Source: Peptostreptococcaceae bacterium
GTDB taxonomy: Bacteria; Bacillota; Clostridia; Peptostreptococcales; Acidaminobacteraceae
Direction of reading: 5' to 3'
NCBI GenBank assembly: GCA_027064135.1
Contig: JAMOQG010000019.1
Location: forward strand, 96,571-160,570
DNA: 64,000 nucleotides
The stretch's first letter is position 1; every line of letters starts with the position of its first letter. Below, in pieces: positions 49,290-57,704 of the stretch. The position numbers were made by a program, and so were the translations under genes. The notes under the pieces are model-generated. The model made no database searches. It was not told where the DNA came from and saw nothing but the letters and a program-made list of their open reading frames with translations.

Positions 49290-50264
49290 ATGAGAGAGAT
49301 TACATTTGCTGAAGCAACTCTGGAAGCTATGAAAGAGGAAATGGAAAAAGACGATACGATTTTTATTATGGGAGAGGATCTTGCTAGGCAAGGCGGAATA
49401 TTTGGTCAATTTAAAGGATTGCCAGAGATGTTTGGAACCGAACGGATTATTGACTCACCAATTTCTGAAACTGCAATTGTAGGAGCTGTAATTGGAGCTG
49501 CATTAGCAGGGATGAGACCAATAGCTGATATGCATTTTGCTGACTTTATGGGTATAACTATGGATGAAATATTTAACCAAATGGCAAAGATACGATATAT
49601 GTTTGGAGGTCAAACTATAGTACCTATGGTAATACGTGCTCCAGATGGATTGATACGTTCTGGCGCTGCACAACATTCGCAGAGTATTGAAGCATGGTTT
49701 AATGGTATTCCAGGAATAAAAGTTGTAGCTCCATCAAATCCTGCAGATGCTAAAGGATTATTAAAGGCTGCAATTCAAAGCGATGATCCTGTTATTTTCT
49801 TTGAAAATAAAGATTTGTATAGGCAATCTGGCGAGGTGCCTGAAGACGAGAATCTCATTGTACCAATTGGAAAAGCAAAAGTTGTTAAAGAAGGAAATGA
49901 TGTTACAATTGTTTCATATTCTATAATGATGAAAAAAGCTTTAGAAGCATCTGAAATTTTAGAAAAAGAAGGGTATAGTGTTGAAGTGGTTGATTTAATT
50001 ACTTTATCGCCTTTTGATGAGGAAACAGTTATTGAATCTGTTAAAAAGACTCATAGATTACTTATTGCACATGAGGCAGTTAAAAGAGGTGGACTTGGCG
50101 GAGAAATTGCAGCTGTAATTGCTGAAAAAGCAATAGATTATTTAGATGCTCCAATAATTAGAGTAGGAGCTAAATTTACTCCAGTTCCATTTAGTCCAAC
50201 ATTAGAAAACGCGTATAGACCAAAAACTATAGATATAGTCAATGGTATAAAAAGTATGTTTTAA
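49290..50264 (+). CDS. thiamine-diphosphate dehydrogenase E1 beta
   Basis: 324 residues. REITFAEATLEAMKEEM, IMGEDLARQGGIFGQFKGL, DSPISETAIVGAVIGAALAG, RAPDGLIRSGAAQHSQSIEAW and the C-terminal HEAVKRGGLGGEIAA are typical of E1 beta chains of acetoin and pyruvate-type complexes. Pairs with the alpha chain upstream. Preceded by AGGAGGTG. Confidence 0.93.
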   Translation: MREITFAEATLEAMKEEMEKDDTIFIMGEDLARQGGIFGQFKGLPEMFGTERIIDSPISETAIVGAVIGAALAGMRPIADMHFADFMGITMDEIFNQMAKIRYMFGGQTIVPMVIRAPDGLIRSGAAQHSQSIEAWFNGIPGIKVVAPSNPADAKGLLKAAIQSDDPVIFFENKDLYRQSGEVPEDENLIVPIGKAKVVKEGNDVTIVSYSIMMKKALEASEILEKEGYSVEVVDLITLSPFDEETVIESVKKTHRLLIAHEAVKRGGLGGEIAAVIAEKAIDYLDAPIIRVGAKFTPVPFSPTLENAYRPKTIDIVNGIKSMF

Positions 50265-50286
50265 TTAAAATTAGGGAGGATTAAAA

Positions 50287-51351
50287 ATGAAAAAAAATTT
50301 AGTTTTATTATTGGTTATGTTAATGGTTGTATCGGTATTTTCAATTGCATGTTCTGCTAAGACTGAGGAACCAGCGCCAGCACCATCTGATAGCGAACCT
50401 GCTGCAGAAGAAGCAACAGTTGAATTTCCAGCGATGAGTCTTAATATGAGTGTTTCTACATCAGATTCATCGTCATGGTATGAAGGAGCTGAGAAATTCA
50501 GTGAATTAGTAAGTGAAAAAACTGGTGGGAAAGTAGATATTACTGTTTATCCAAATGAACAATTATCAAGTGGTAGTCAAACAAAAGGAATTGAGCAGTT
50601 GCAGAATGGTATCACTGATATATCGTTCCATTCAACAATTATCTATTCTATATTAGATCCGAAATTTGGTGTTGTATCTTTACCATGGTTACTACCAAAT
50701 GAAGAAGCTGTTGATAAAGCTTTAGCTGGTCCGGCTGGAGCGGCAATAAATGAAATACTTATAGAAAATAATATTCAACCATTAGGATTTGGAGAAAATG
50801 GTTATAGACAAATTACTAATAATAATAAAGAAATAAAGAGCCCAGCTGATCTTGAAAATATGAAAATTAGAATTCCTGGAATAAATATGTATATTGATTT
50901 ATTTAAAGAATTAGGTGCAGATCCGACTGCTATGAATTTTTCTGAAGTATTTACATCATTACAGCAAGGAACAATTGATGGACAAGAAAATCCGCTTCCA
51001 ATTATAACATCTAGTAAATTATATGAAGTTCAAAAGTATATTTCGCTTTGGAATTACTCATATGATCCAATTATTTTAGGAGTAAATAAAGATTTGTTTG
51101 ATAGTATGAGTCCGGAATTACAAAATATTTTTGAAGAAGCAGGACAAGAAGCATGTGCATATCAAATTAAAATTAATAGAGAAGAAGGCGCTACTGCAGT
51201 TGGATTCTTAAAAGACCAAGGAATGACTGTTACTGAATTATCTGCAGAAGAAATTGCAGCATTTCAAGAAAAAATGATTCCAATTTATGAAAAATATGAA
51301 GATGTAGTTGGAAAAGATTTATTAGATACTTTTAGAGATGCTATAAAATAA
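50287..51351 (+). CDS. TRAP transporter substrate-binding lipoprotein (DctP-type)
   Basis: 354 residues. Lipoprotein signal ending SIAC (about 22), acidic Pro/Ala linker (about 27-47), then the DctP fold: KFSELVSEKTGGKVDITVYP, GIEQLQNGITDISFHST and the anion-binding motif segment LENMKIRIPGINMY with the conserved Arg, then LQQGTIDGQENPL. Binds an organic acid for the DctQ/DctM carrier that follows. Lies between E1 beta and E2, so its ligand is probably the dehydrogenase substrate or a precursor. Confidence 0.94.
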   Translation: MKKNLVLLLVMLMVVSVFSIACSAKTEEPAPAPSDSEPAAEEATVEFPAMSLNMSVSTSDSSSWYEGAEKFSELVSEKTGGKVDITVYPNEQLSSGSQTKGIEQLQNGITDISFHSTIIYSILDPKFGVVSLPWLLPNEEAVDKALAGPAGAAINEILIENNIQPLGFGENGYRQITNNNKEIKSPADLENMKIRIPGINMYIDLFKELGADPTAMNFSEVFTSLQQGTIDGQENPLPIITSSKLYEVQKYISLWNYSYDPIILGVNKDLFDSMSPELQNIFEEAGQEACAYQIKINREEGATAVGFLKDQGMTVTELSAEEIAAFQEKMIPIYEKYEDVVGKDLLDTFRDAIK

Positions 51352-51412
51352 AATGGTTATTGTGTTGTGATGTGGTAAAATTGCCACATCACAATTTATA
51401 GGTGGTGATTAT

Positions 51413-51889
51413 ATGATTAAGTTTTATGACAAAATAGAGAAGGTTTTTAAATGGATTTTAATTGCTAGTCTTTCAATTATGGCAATTTTGAATTTTTCAA
51501 ATGTACTTTCAAGGTATTTATTACATGCATCTCTTTCCTTTACAGAAGAAGTAACAACAAATTTATTTGTGTACAATACATTTATAGGTGCCGCAATAGG
51601 GGCACGTCATGGAGGACATTTGGGGCTTTCAGTAATTAGTGATCGATTATCTCTTAAAGCTAGTAGAAATATGATATTTTTTGCTAATGTTGTTTCAGCA
51701 ATGTTATTTGCAACTTTGATATATTTCGGTTACGGGATGGTTAAATCACAATTTATTTATGGACAAACAACAGCTGCTTTAGGATTACCGGAATGGTGGT
51801 TTGGAATGGCAATTCCTGTAGGTTCTTTGTTTATAATGTTTAGTTTTGTGGTGGCTGGTTATGAAACATTAACGAAGGGAGAGGTATGA
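51413..51889 (+). CDS. TRAP transporter small permease (DctQ-type)
   Basis: 158 residues with four membrane helices. EKVFKWILIASLSIMAILNF, then SFTEEVTTNLFVYNTFIGAA and the AALGLPEWWFGMAIPVG segment are DctQ hallmarks. Overlaps DctM by 4 nt, typical of TRAP operons. Confidence 0.93.
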   Translation: MIKFYDKIEKVFKWILIASLSIMAILNFSNVLSRYLLHASLSFTEEVTTNLFVYNTFIGAAIGARHGGHLGLSVISDRLSLKASRNMIFFANVVSAMLFATLIYFGYGMVKSQFIYGQTTAALGLPEWWFGMAIPVGSLFIMFSFVVAGYETLTKGEV

Positions 51890-53172
51890 TGGGGTCAGTA
51901 GGGATTTTATTATTTACGCTTTTCGCTTTATTATTACTTTTAAACATTCCAATAGCTGCATCACTTGGATTAGCATCAGTCATTACTATGTATGTGTTTA
52001 ATTTACCTGTAAAAGTTTATTCGTATACAATGTATGCTGCTACAGCAAAATTTACACTTTTAGCAATTCCTTTTTTTATTTTAGCAGGAATGATTATGGA
52101 AAAAGCTGGTATATCGAAAAGGCTTATAGATTTTGCGAATAAAGCAGTAGGTCATATGAGAGGTGGACTTGCTATTGTATCTGTACTTACATCATCATTT
52201 TTTGCAGCAATCTCTGGATCTGGTCCGGCGACAGTCGCGGCATTAGGAAGCATCCTAATTCCAGCAATGGATGAGGAGGGATATGACAAAGGAATGGCAT
52301 CTGCATTATTGGCTTCAGCTGGAGCAATTGGAATAATTATTCCTCCAAGTATTGCATTTGTTGTATATGGTGTTGTTGCTCAAGTTTCAATTGGTAAATT
52401 ATTTATTGCAGGAATTGTTCCAGGGTTATTATTTGGAATATCATTAATTGCAGTTAGTTTAATAGTTTCTAAAAAATATAAATTAAAGAAACACGATGTG
52501 GCTACTCCAAAAGAGTTATTTGATTCTTTTAAGGAATCTTTCTGGGGATTATTGACACCATTCATTATTTTAGGTGGTATTTATGGTGGAATATTTACTC
52601 CTACTGAAGCTGCAGGTGTTGCAGTATTTTATGGTTTGTTTGTAGGATTTTTTATTTATAAAGAATTAAAACTGAAAGATTTAGGAGAACTATTGGTTAA
52701 TGCTTCAGTTAGTTCAGCAGTTGTTATGTTAATAGTATCATCAGCATCTGTATTCGCATGGATAATAACTACTCAAGGTATTGCATCAAAAATTGCGGCA
52801 GCTGTTATGGCAGCAACTTCAAATAAAATTGTAATTTTATTAATGATTAATATAATTTTGCTTGTTGCGGGGATGTTCATTGATGCAATTAGTGCATTTT
52901 ATATTTTGTTACCAATTTTTATTCCGATATTAAATACTATTGGTGTTGATTTAACTTTATTTGGTGTTATTATGACTGTGAATTTGGCAATTGGTCAAGT
53001 TACACCGCCGGTAGGAGTAAATCTTTATGTCGCCTGTGGAATAGCGGATATTAGTTTATCTAGAATATCGAAATCTGTAGTACCGTTTTTAGTTGCTTCC
53101 ATTATCGCATTAATGTTTATTACATATATTCCAGCAATCTCGCTTTGGCTGCCTAATTTATTAGGTTTGTAA
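51886..53172 (+). CDS. TRAP transporter large permease (DctM-type)
   Basis: 428 residues, about 12 membrane helices. LLLNIPIAASLGLASVITM, IPFFILAGMIMEKAGISKRL, SSFFAAISGSGPATVAALGS, AIGIIIPPSIAFVVYGVVA and the C-terminal GQVTPPVGVNLYVACGIA are all present. Secondary carrier moving the DctP-delivered acid with a cation gradient. Confidence 0.95.
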   Translation: MMGSVGILLFTLFALLLLLNIPIAASLGLASVITMYVFNLPVKVYSYTMYAATAKFTLLAIPFFILAGMIMEKAGISKRLIDFANKAVGHMRGGLAIVSVLTSSFFAAISGSGPATVAALGSILIPAMDEEGYDKGMASALLASAGAIGIIIPPSIAFVVYGVVAQVSIGKLFIAGIVPGLLFGISLIAVSLIVSKKYKLKKHDVATPKELFDSFKESFWGLLTPFIILGGIYGGIFTPTEAAGVAVFYGLFVGFFIYKELKLKDLGELLVNASVSSAVVMLIVSSASVFAWIITTQGIASKIAAAVMAATSNKIVILLMINIILLVAGMFIDAISAFYILLPIFIPILNTIGVDLTLFGVIMTVNLAIGQVTPPVGVNLYVACGIADISLSRISKSVVPFLVASIIALMFITYIPAISLWLPNLLGL

Positions 53173-53178
53173 TATAAA

Positions 53179-53655
53179 ATGAGTTATACATATCAAACTG
53201 GAATGAAAGGTAGAATAATTTTTGCGAGAATTTTGCCGGGAAGCGAATTAATTGAGAGTATTAAAAAAATTTGTGCAGAAAACAATATTGAAATTGCATA
53301 TATAAGTACTTGTATAGGAAGTTTAGAAAAAGTTTCTTTTGTATATGCAATAAAAGATGAAAAACAATATTACAAAATAAAATATCATGAACCAGTAGTG
53401 ATGGTAAGACCAATAGAATTTTTAGGAGCGCAAGGCATTATTGTAAGAGATAGCAATGATGAATATCAGGTACATTTTCATGCTCAATTTAGTGATGAAA
53501 ATATGGATGTGTATGGCGGTCACTTATTGGATTCGGGGAATATTGTATTAGCGACTATTGATTTAGTATTGAATGAAATTATCGATGTGAAAATTAAGAG
53601 AAAGTATCATAAAGCTAGTGGTTTTAGTTTTTTTGAACCTACTGATAAGGAGTGA
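53179..53655 (+). CDS. PPC-domain (DUF296) protein
   Basis: 158 residues, single PPC/DUF296 domain: MKGRIIFARILPGSELIESI at the start, then VHFHAQFSDENMDVYGGHLLDSG with the HxH and GGHL features of the fold. Bacterial members are trimeric; some plant relatives add AT-hooks, which are absent here. Function unknown. It lies 6 nt after dctM and overlaps the E2 ribosome site, so it belongs to the operon. A DNA-binding or enzymatic role in this pathway is guesswork. Confidence 0.8.
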   Translation: MSYTYQTGMKGRIIFARILPGSELIESIKKICAENNIEIAYISTCIGSLEKVSFVYAIKDEKQYYKIKYHEPVVMVRPIEFLGAQGIIVRDSNDEYQVHFHAQFSDENMDVYGGHLLDSGNIVLATIDLVLNEIIDVKIKRKYHKASGFSFFEPTDKE

Positions 53656-53660
53656 ATAAT

Positions 53661-54959
53661 ATGGCAAATATCATGTTGATGCCAAAACTTGGTCTTACAA
53701 TGGTAGAAGGAAAAATTGGTAAATGGTTAAAGCAAGAAGGAGATTTAGTATTACTAGAAGAACCATTATTACAAGTTGAAACGGATAAAATAGTAAGTGA
53801 TGTGAATGCTACTTTTGAGGGAACCTTATTAAAAATTATTTCAGAAAGAGGTGATAAAACTAAGGTTAAGGAACCTATCTGCATTATCGGAGAAGCTGGT
53901 GAAGATATTTCTGAACTTTTAGTTGATAATAGTGGAATAGCAGAAAGTAATTTGGAAGTAACGAAAGTAAAAAAAATAGAAAAAAAAGAAAAAAAAGAAA
54001 AAAATATAAAGGTTGAAGGTGATATTTTAGCTTCTCCTTTAGCTAAAAAACTTGCAAAAGATAAGGGTTATGATTTAAGTAAAATTAATGGAACAGGACC
54101 AAATGGAAGAATAGTTGAAAAAGATATACTGATGTATAAAGGCAATGTTAAGGCAACGCCAACTGCAAGAGTGCTTGCAAATAATTTAGGTGTTGACATT
54201 AACAACATTAATAAGTCAAGTAGAATTGTGAAACAGGATGTATTTAATGAATATGATAAAAATTCGAAATTAAATGGGTTTGATTTAATCGAAGAAGTAG
54301 TCGAGATGTCTCAAATGCGTAAAATTATATCTGAGAGAATGTTTGATAGTTGGCAAACGTCTCCAGCAGTTACTTATGAATTAAAAGTTGATACAACTAT
54401 GTTGAAAAAATTTAAAAATCAAATTTCTCTAAAGCATAAAGTGACATATACAGATTTGATTGTTAAAATTGTTTCTAATGCACTAATTGAATTTCCTATA
54501 TTAAATTGTAGTATTGATGGTGATAGTATTATAATGAGAAATTTTACAAATATAGGAGTGGCTGTTGCACTTGATGAAGGGTTAATTGTACCGGTTGTTA
54601 AATATGCTAATCTTATGGGTTTGGGTGAATTATCAAATAAAATTAAATCTTTAGTAATTAAATCTAAAAATAATGAGTTAGAAATGGACGAATTACAGGG
54701 TAGTACATTTACAGTTACTAATTTAGGAATGTATGAAATGAATTCTTTTTCTCCGATAATAAATCAACCGGAAGTAGCTATTTTGGGGATAACTGCAATA
54801 AAAGATGAAGTTGTTGTAAAAGATGGACAAATGGTTATTTTACCAATGATGAATTTATGTTTAACTGCAGACCATAGAGTTGTTGATGGTGCTATTGCGG
54901 CAGAATTTATGTCAAGATTAAAAGAAATAATTGAAAATCCTGCACAATTATTGTTGTAG
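53661..54959 (+). CDS. dihydrolipoamide acyltransferase E2 with two E3-binding-like domains
   Basis: 432 residues from ATG 53661 behind AAGGAG. One lipoyl domain (1-80) with lipoyl Lys43 in VETDK. After a Lys/Glu linker come two consecutive peripheral-subunit-binding-like domains, about 122-157 (ILASPLAKKLAKDKGYDL) and about 163-198 (VKATPTARVLANNLGVDI). The catalytic domain (about 215-432) ends with TADHRVVDGA, His405 and Asp409 being catalytic. Transfers the acyl group from lipoate to CoA. Confidence 0.92.
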   Translation: MANIMLMPKLGLTMVEGKIGKWLKQEGDLVLLEEPLLQVETDKIVSDVNATFEGTLLKIISERGDKTKVKEPICIIGEAGEDISELLVDNSGIAESNLEVTKVKKIEKKEKKEKNIKVEGDILASPLAKKLAKDKGYDLSKINGTGPNGRIVEKDILMYKGNVKATPTARVLANNLGVDINNINKSSRIVKQDVFNEYDKNSKLNGFDLIEEVVEMSQMRKIISERMFDSWQTSPAVTYELKVDTTMLKKFKNQISLKHKVTYTDLIVKIVSNALIEFPILNCSIDGDSIIMRNFTNIGVAVALDEGLIVPVVKYANLMGLGELSNKIKSLVIKSKNNELEMDELQGSTFTVTNLGMYEMNSFSPIINQPEVAILGITAIKDEVVVKDGQMVILPMMNLCLTADHRVVDGAIAAEFMSRLKEIIENPAQLLL

Positions 54960-54974
54960 GAAATGGAGGTTGCT

Positions 54975-56354
54975 ATGCGAATTGTAGTATTAGGTGGAGG
55001 ACCTGGGGGATATGTTGCTGCTATACGAGCAGCTCAACTTGGTGCTGAAGTAACAATCATAGAAAAAAATAAAATTGGTGGTACATGTCTTAATATTGGA
55101 TGTGTTCCGACTAAAGTTTTACTACACACTGCTGAGATGATTGAAAATTTGAATTGTGCAGAAGATATTGGTATAAAATTTGATAAGTTTACTTTTGATT
55201 GGGATAGAGTTATGAATAGAAAAATTGAAGTTGTAAATCAATTAGTAGATGGAGTTAAGGGTTTGCTTATTTCAAATAATATTGAGATTATTATTGGCTT
55301 GGGAGAATTTAATACGGATAAATCTATAATCATAACTAATGGTGAAGAATGCGGAAAAATTATTGAATTTGATGCTTGTATAATAGCTGTTGGTAGCGAA
55401 TCATCAATAATTCCTATAAAAGGAATAAATTTAGAGGGCGTTGTAACAAGTGAAGAAGCATTATCGTTTAAAGAAATCCCTGGTAAAATGTTAATTATAG
55501 GCGGTGGTGTTATCGGATCTGAATTTGCTGAAATATATTCTGCATTTGGTTCGAAAGTTACAATAGTGGAAATGGCAGATTCAATACTTCCTATGATAGA
55601 TAAAGAGATCGTTTCGATTACTAGAGAAAAATTACTTAGTAAAAATATACAGATTATGGAAAGTGCAAGAGTCTTAGAAATTTATAAGAAAGATTCATTG
55701 ATTGTAAAAGTTGAATTTGAGGACGAAATTATAGAGGTTGATGCAGATAAAGTATTAGTAGCCGCTGGTAGAAAAGCTAATACAGATTCAATAAAATTTG
55801 AGAAAATCGGTATAAAGTCAAATCGTGGAATGATTAACGTTGATACAAATATGAGAACAAATTTGAAAAACATATATGCGGTAGGAGATTGTAACGGTGG
55901 GATAATGTTGGCTCATGTAGCTTCTGCTGAAGGAATAGTTGCTGTTGAAAATATAATGAATATAAAATCTGAAATTGATTTTAAAACAATTCCATCTACT
56001 ATATATACAAAACCAGAAATTGCTTCTGTAGGGATGGATGAGGCGGAAGCAATAAAAAAAGGATTAAAGGTCAACGTTGGAAGATTTCCTCTTATGGCAA
56101 ATGGAAAATCATTGATAATGGGCGAAGAGGGACTTGTTAAAATAGTTGCGGAACGCGAGACTGAAGAAATCTTAGGAGTGCAAATTATAGGACCTCGTGC
56201 AACTGATATTATTGCAGAAGGGGCACTTGCTATACGACTTGAAGCAACTGTAAATGAATTAATTACTACAATACATGCTCATCCTACTGTTTCTGAGAGC
56301 GTTATGGAAGCGGCAACTAATGTATTTGGACATGCGATACATTTACCGAGATAA
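54975..56354 (+). CDS. dihydrolipoamide dehydrogenase E3
   Basis: 459 residues from ATG 54975 behind GGAGG. FAD motif VVLGGGPGGYVAAIRAAQLG, redox disulfide GGTCLNIGCVPTK, NAD site IGGGVIGSEFAEI and the C-terminal catalytic HAHPTVSESVMEA. No lipoyl domain is fused. Regenerates lipoamide for the complex. Last intact enzyme gene of the operon. Confidence 0.95.
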   Translation: MRIVVLGGGPGGYVAAIRAAQLGAEVTIIEKNKIGGTCLNIGCVPTKVLLHTAEMIENLNCAEDIGIKFDKFTFDWDRVMNRKIEVVNQLVDGVKGLLISNNIEIIIGLGEFNTDKSIIITNGEECGKIIEFDACIIAVGSESSIIPIKGINLEGVVTSEEALSFKEIPGKMLIIGGGVIGSEFAEIYSAFGSKVTIVEMADSILPMIDKEIVSITREKLLSKNIQIMESARVLEIYKKDSLIVKVEFEDEIIEVDADKVLVAAGRKANTDSIKFEKIGIKSNRGMINVDTNMRTNLKNIYAVGDCNGGIMLAHVASAEGIVAVENIMNIKSEIDFKTIPSTIYTKPEIASVGMDEAEAIKKGLKVNVGRFPLMANGKSLIMGEEGLVKIVAERETEEILGVQIIGPRATDIIAEGALAIRLEATVNELITTIHAHPTVSESVMEAATNVFGHAIHLPR

Positions 56355-56425
56355 TGTATAATTATTAAAAAAATGAATCCCTAATATTGGGATTTTATTT
56401 TTTTAGTTTACGAGGAGAATATTAT

Positions 56426-57366
56426 ATGAAATTTATTAGAAATAATTCATTGAATCCATATTTCAATATTGCTTTAGAAGAATATTGCTTAGAAAATAAA
56501 GCGAATGATGAAAATTTCTTTATAATATGGAGAAACAAACCTTCAATAATTGTAGGTAGGCATCAAAACATTTTTCAAGAAATAGATTATGAATATATAA
56601 AAAAAAAAATATATTAATTGTAAGAAGAATTTCTGGTGGTGGAACTGTTTATCATGATTTAGGGAATGTAAATTATACATTTATATTTAATAGAAATGAC
56701 AACAACATTAATTATGAAATTCATAATTGTAAAATAATGGAGGCTTTATCTACTTTAAACATTAAAACTACTATGTCGAAAAGACATGATATACTGCTAA
56801 ATAATAAAAAGATTTCTGGAAATGCCCAGCGAATACATAAAAATCATGTATTACACCATGGGACAATTTTATTTGATACCGATTTAGAAAAATTAGAAAA
56901 ATCACTTGATGTAAAAGATAAAGTTATTTATTCAAAGGCAACAAAATCCGTAAGAAGTCAGGTAACAAATATTAAAAAAAATATGCGCGAAGAGATGGAT
57001 ACAGAAGAATTTCAAGAAAGACTTATTAAAATTTTATCAAATGATTATCGAGATGATGAAATATTATTGACTAATGAAGATTTTGTTAGAATAAATAGAA
57101 AAACGGAAGAGAAATTTAGAAAATGGGAATGGAATTACGGAGAATCTCCAAAATTTACTGTTAATAATCACATTGAAAATACTAGTGGGATATGGGATGT
57201 AGAAATAATTGTTAAAGATGGATTAATATTGGAATGCAATGTAATAAAAAATGGAAAAGAAATGTTATATAATTTAATTGGATTACGATATGAAATAGAT
57301 ATTTTAGATGTAACTATTTATGAATTGACAAAAAAAGATATTTATTGCTTGTTTTTCAAAAAATGA
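56426..57366 (+). pseudogene. lplA: lipoate--protein ligase, frameshifted at an A11 run
   Basis: ATG 56426 behind GAGGAGA. The first part (to 56598) reads KFIRNNSLNPYFNIALEEY and RNKPSIIVGRHQN. At 56599-56609 a run of 11 A breaks the frame and the frame stops at TAA 56615. Adding one A restores NILIVRRISGGGTVYHDLGN and the catalytic KKISGNAQRI to a 313-residue LplA. The enzyme would attach lipoate to E2. It may be a pseudogene, a phase-variable or slippage-expressed gene, or a homopolymer sequencing error. Confidence 0.85.
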
Positions 57367-57404
57367 GTTTATCATCATGCATTAAGGCATGGATGATTAA
57401 ACTC
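57365..57404 (-). terminator. minus-strand terminator facing acpP
   Basis: GAGTTTA...TAAACTC with inner ATGC/GCAT pairing (57365-57404), followed on the minus strand by ATTTTTT. It would end the acpP transcript. On the + strand the hairpin also overlaps the lplA end. Confidence 0.6.
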
Positions 57405-57421
57405 ACTTATGCTATAATTTT

Positions 57422-57452
57422 CGGAAGCTTGTACGCTTCCGTTTATTTTTTT
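57422..57452 (+). terminator. terminator of the dehydrogenase-lplA operon
   Basis: CGGAAGC (57422-57428) and GCTTCCG (57435-57441) pair perfectly around a 6-nt loop, followed by TTTATTTTTTT. It stands tail to tail with the minus-strand terminator. Confidence 0.85.
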
Positions 57453-57690
57453 ATAATACTTCATCAAGATAATCTAAAATATCTTCAAAAGTTTCAATTT
57501 TTTCAGCTATTTCATCAGGTATTTCAATATTAAATGCATCTTCAATTTCCATGATTATTTCAACTGCATCTAGCGAATCTGCATTCAAATCAGTTGCTAA
57601 ATTTGATTTAAGATTGATTTCCTGATCCGTATCTCTTCCAATCTGTAAATTAATAATTTCTTTAACGATTTCTTGTGTTGTTTTTTCCAT
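57451..57690 (-). CDS. acpP: acyl carrier protein
   Basis: 79 residues, very acidic. The phosphopantetheine attachment Ser is in NADSLDAVEIIMEIED, the normal ACP motif. AAGGAG on the minus strand precedes the ATG. It lies 14 nt downstream of the ABC-F gene and away from any fatty-acid genes. Carrier of growing acyl chains; whether it is the housekeeping ACP or a second one cannot be told here. Confidence 0.93.
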   Translation of the reverse strand: MEKTTQEIVKEIINLQIGRDTDQEINLKSNLATDLNADSLDAVEIIMEIEDAFNIEIPDEIAEKIETFEDILDYLDEVL

Positions 57691-57704
57691 TTTTTCTCCT
57701 TTTT

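Noticed and set aside
57345-57533. 62-residue + strand ORF after lplA
   Set aside because: It covers both terminator hairpins and the antisense of acpP, with no ribosome site.
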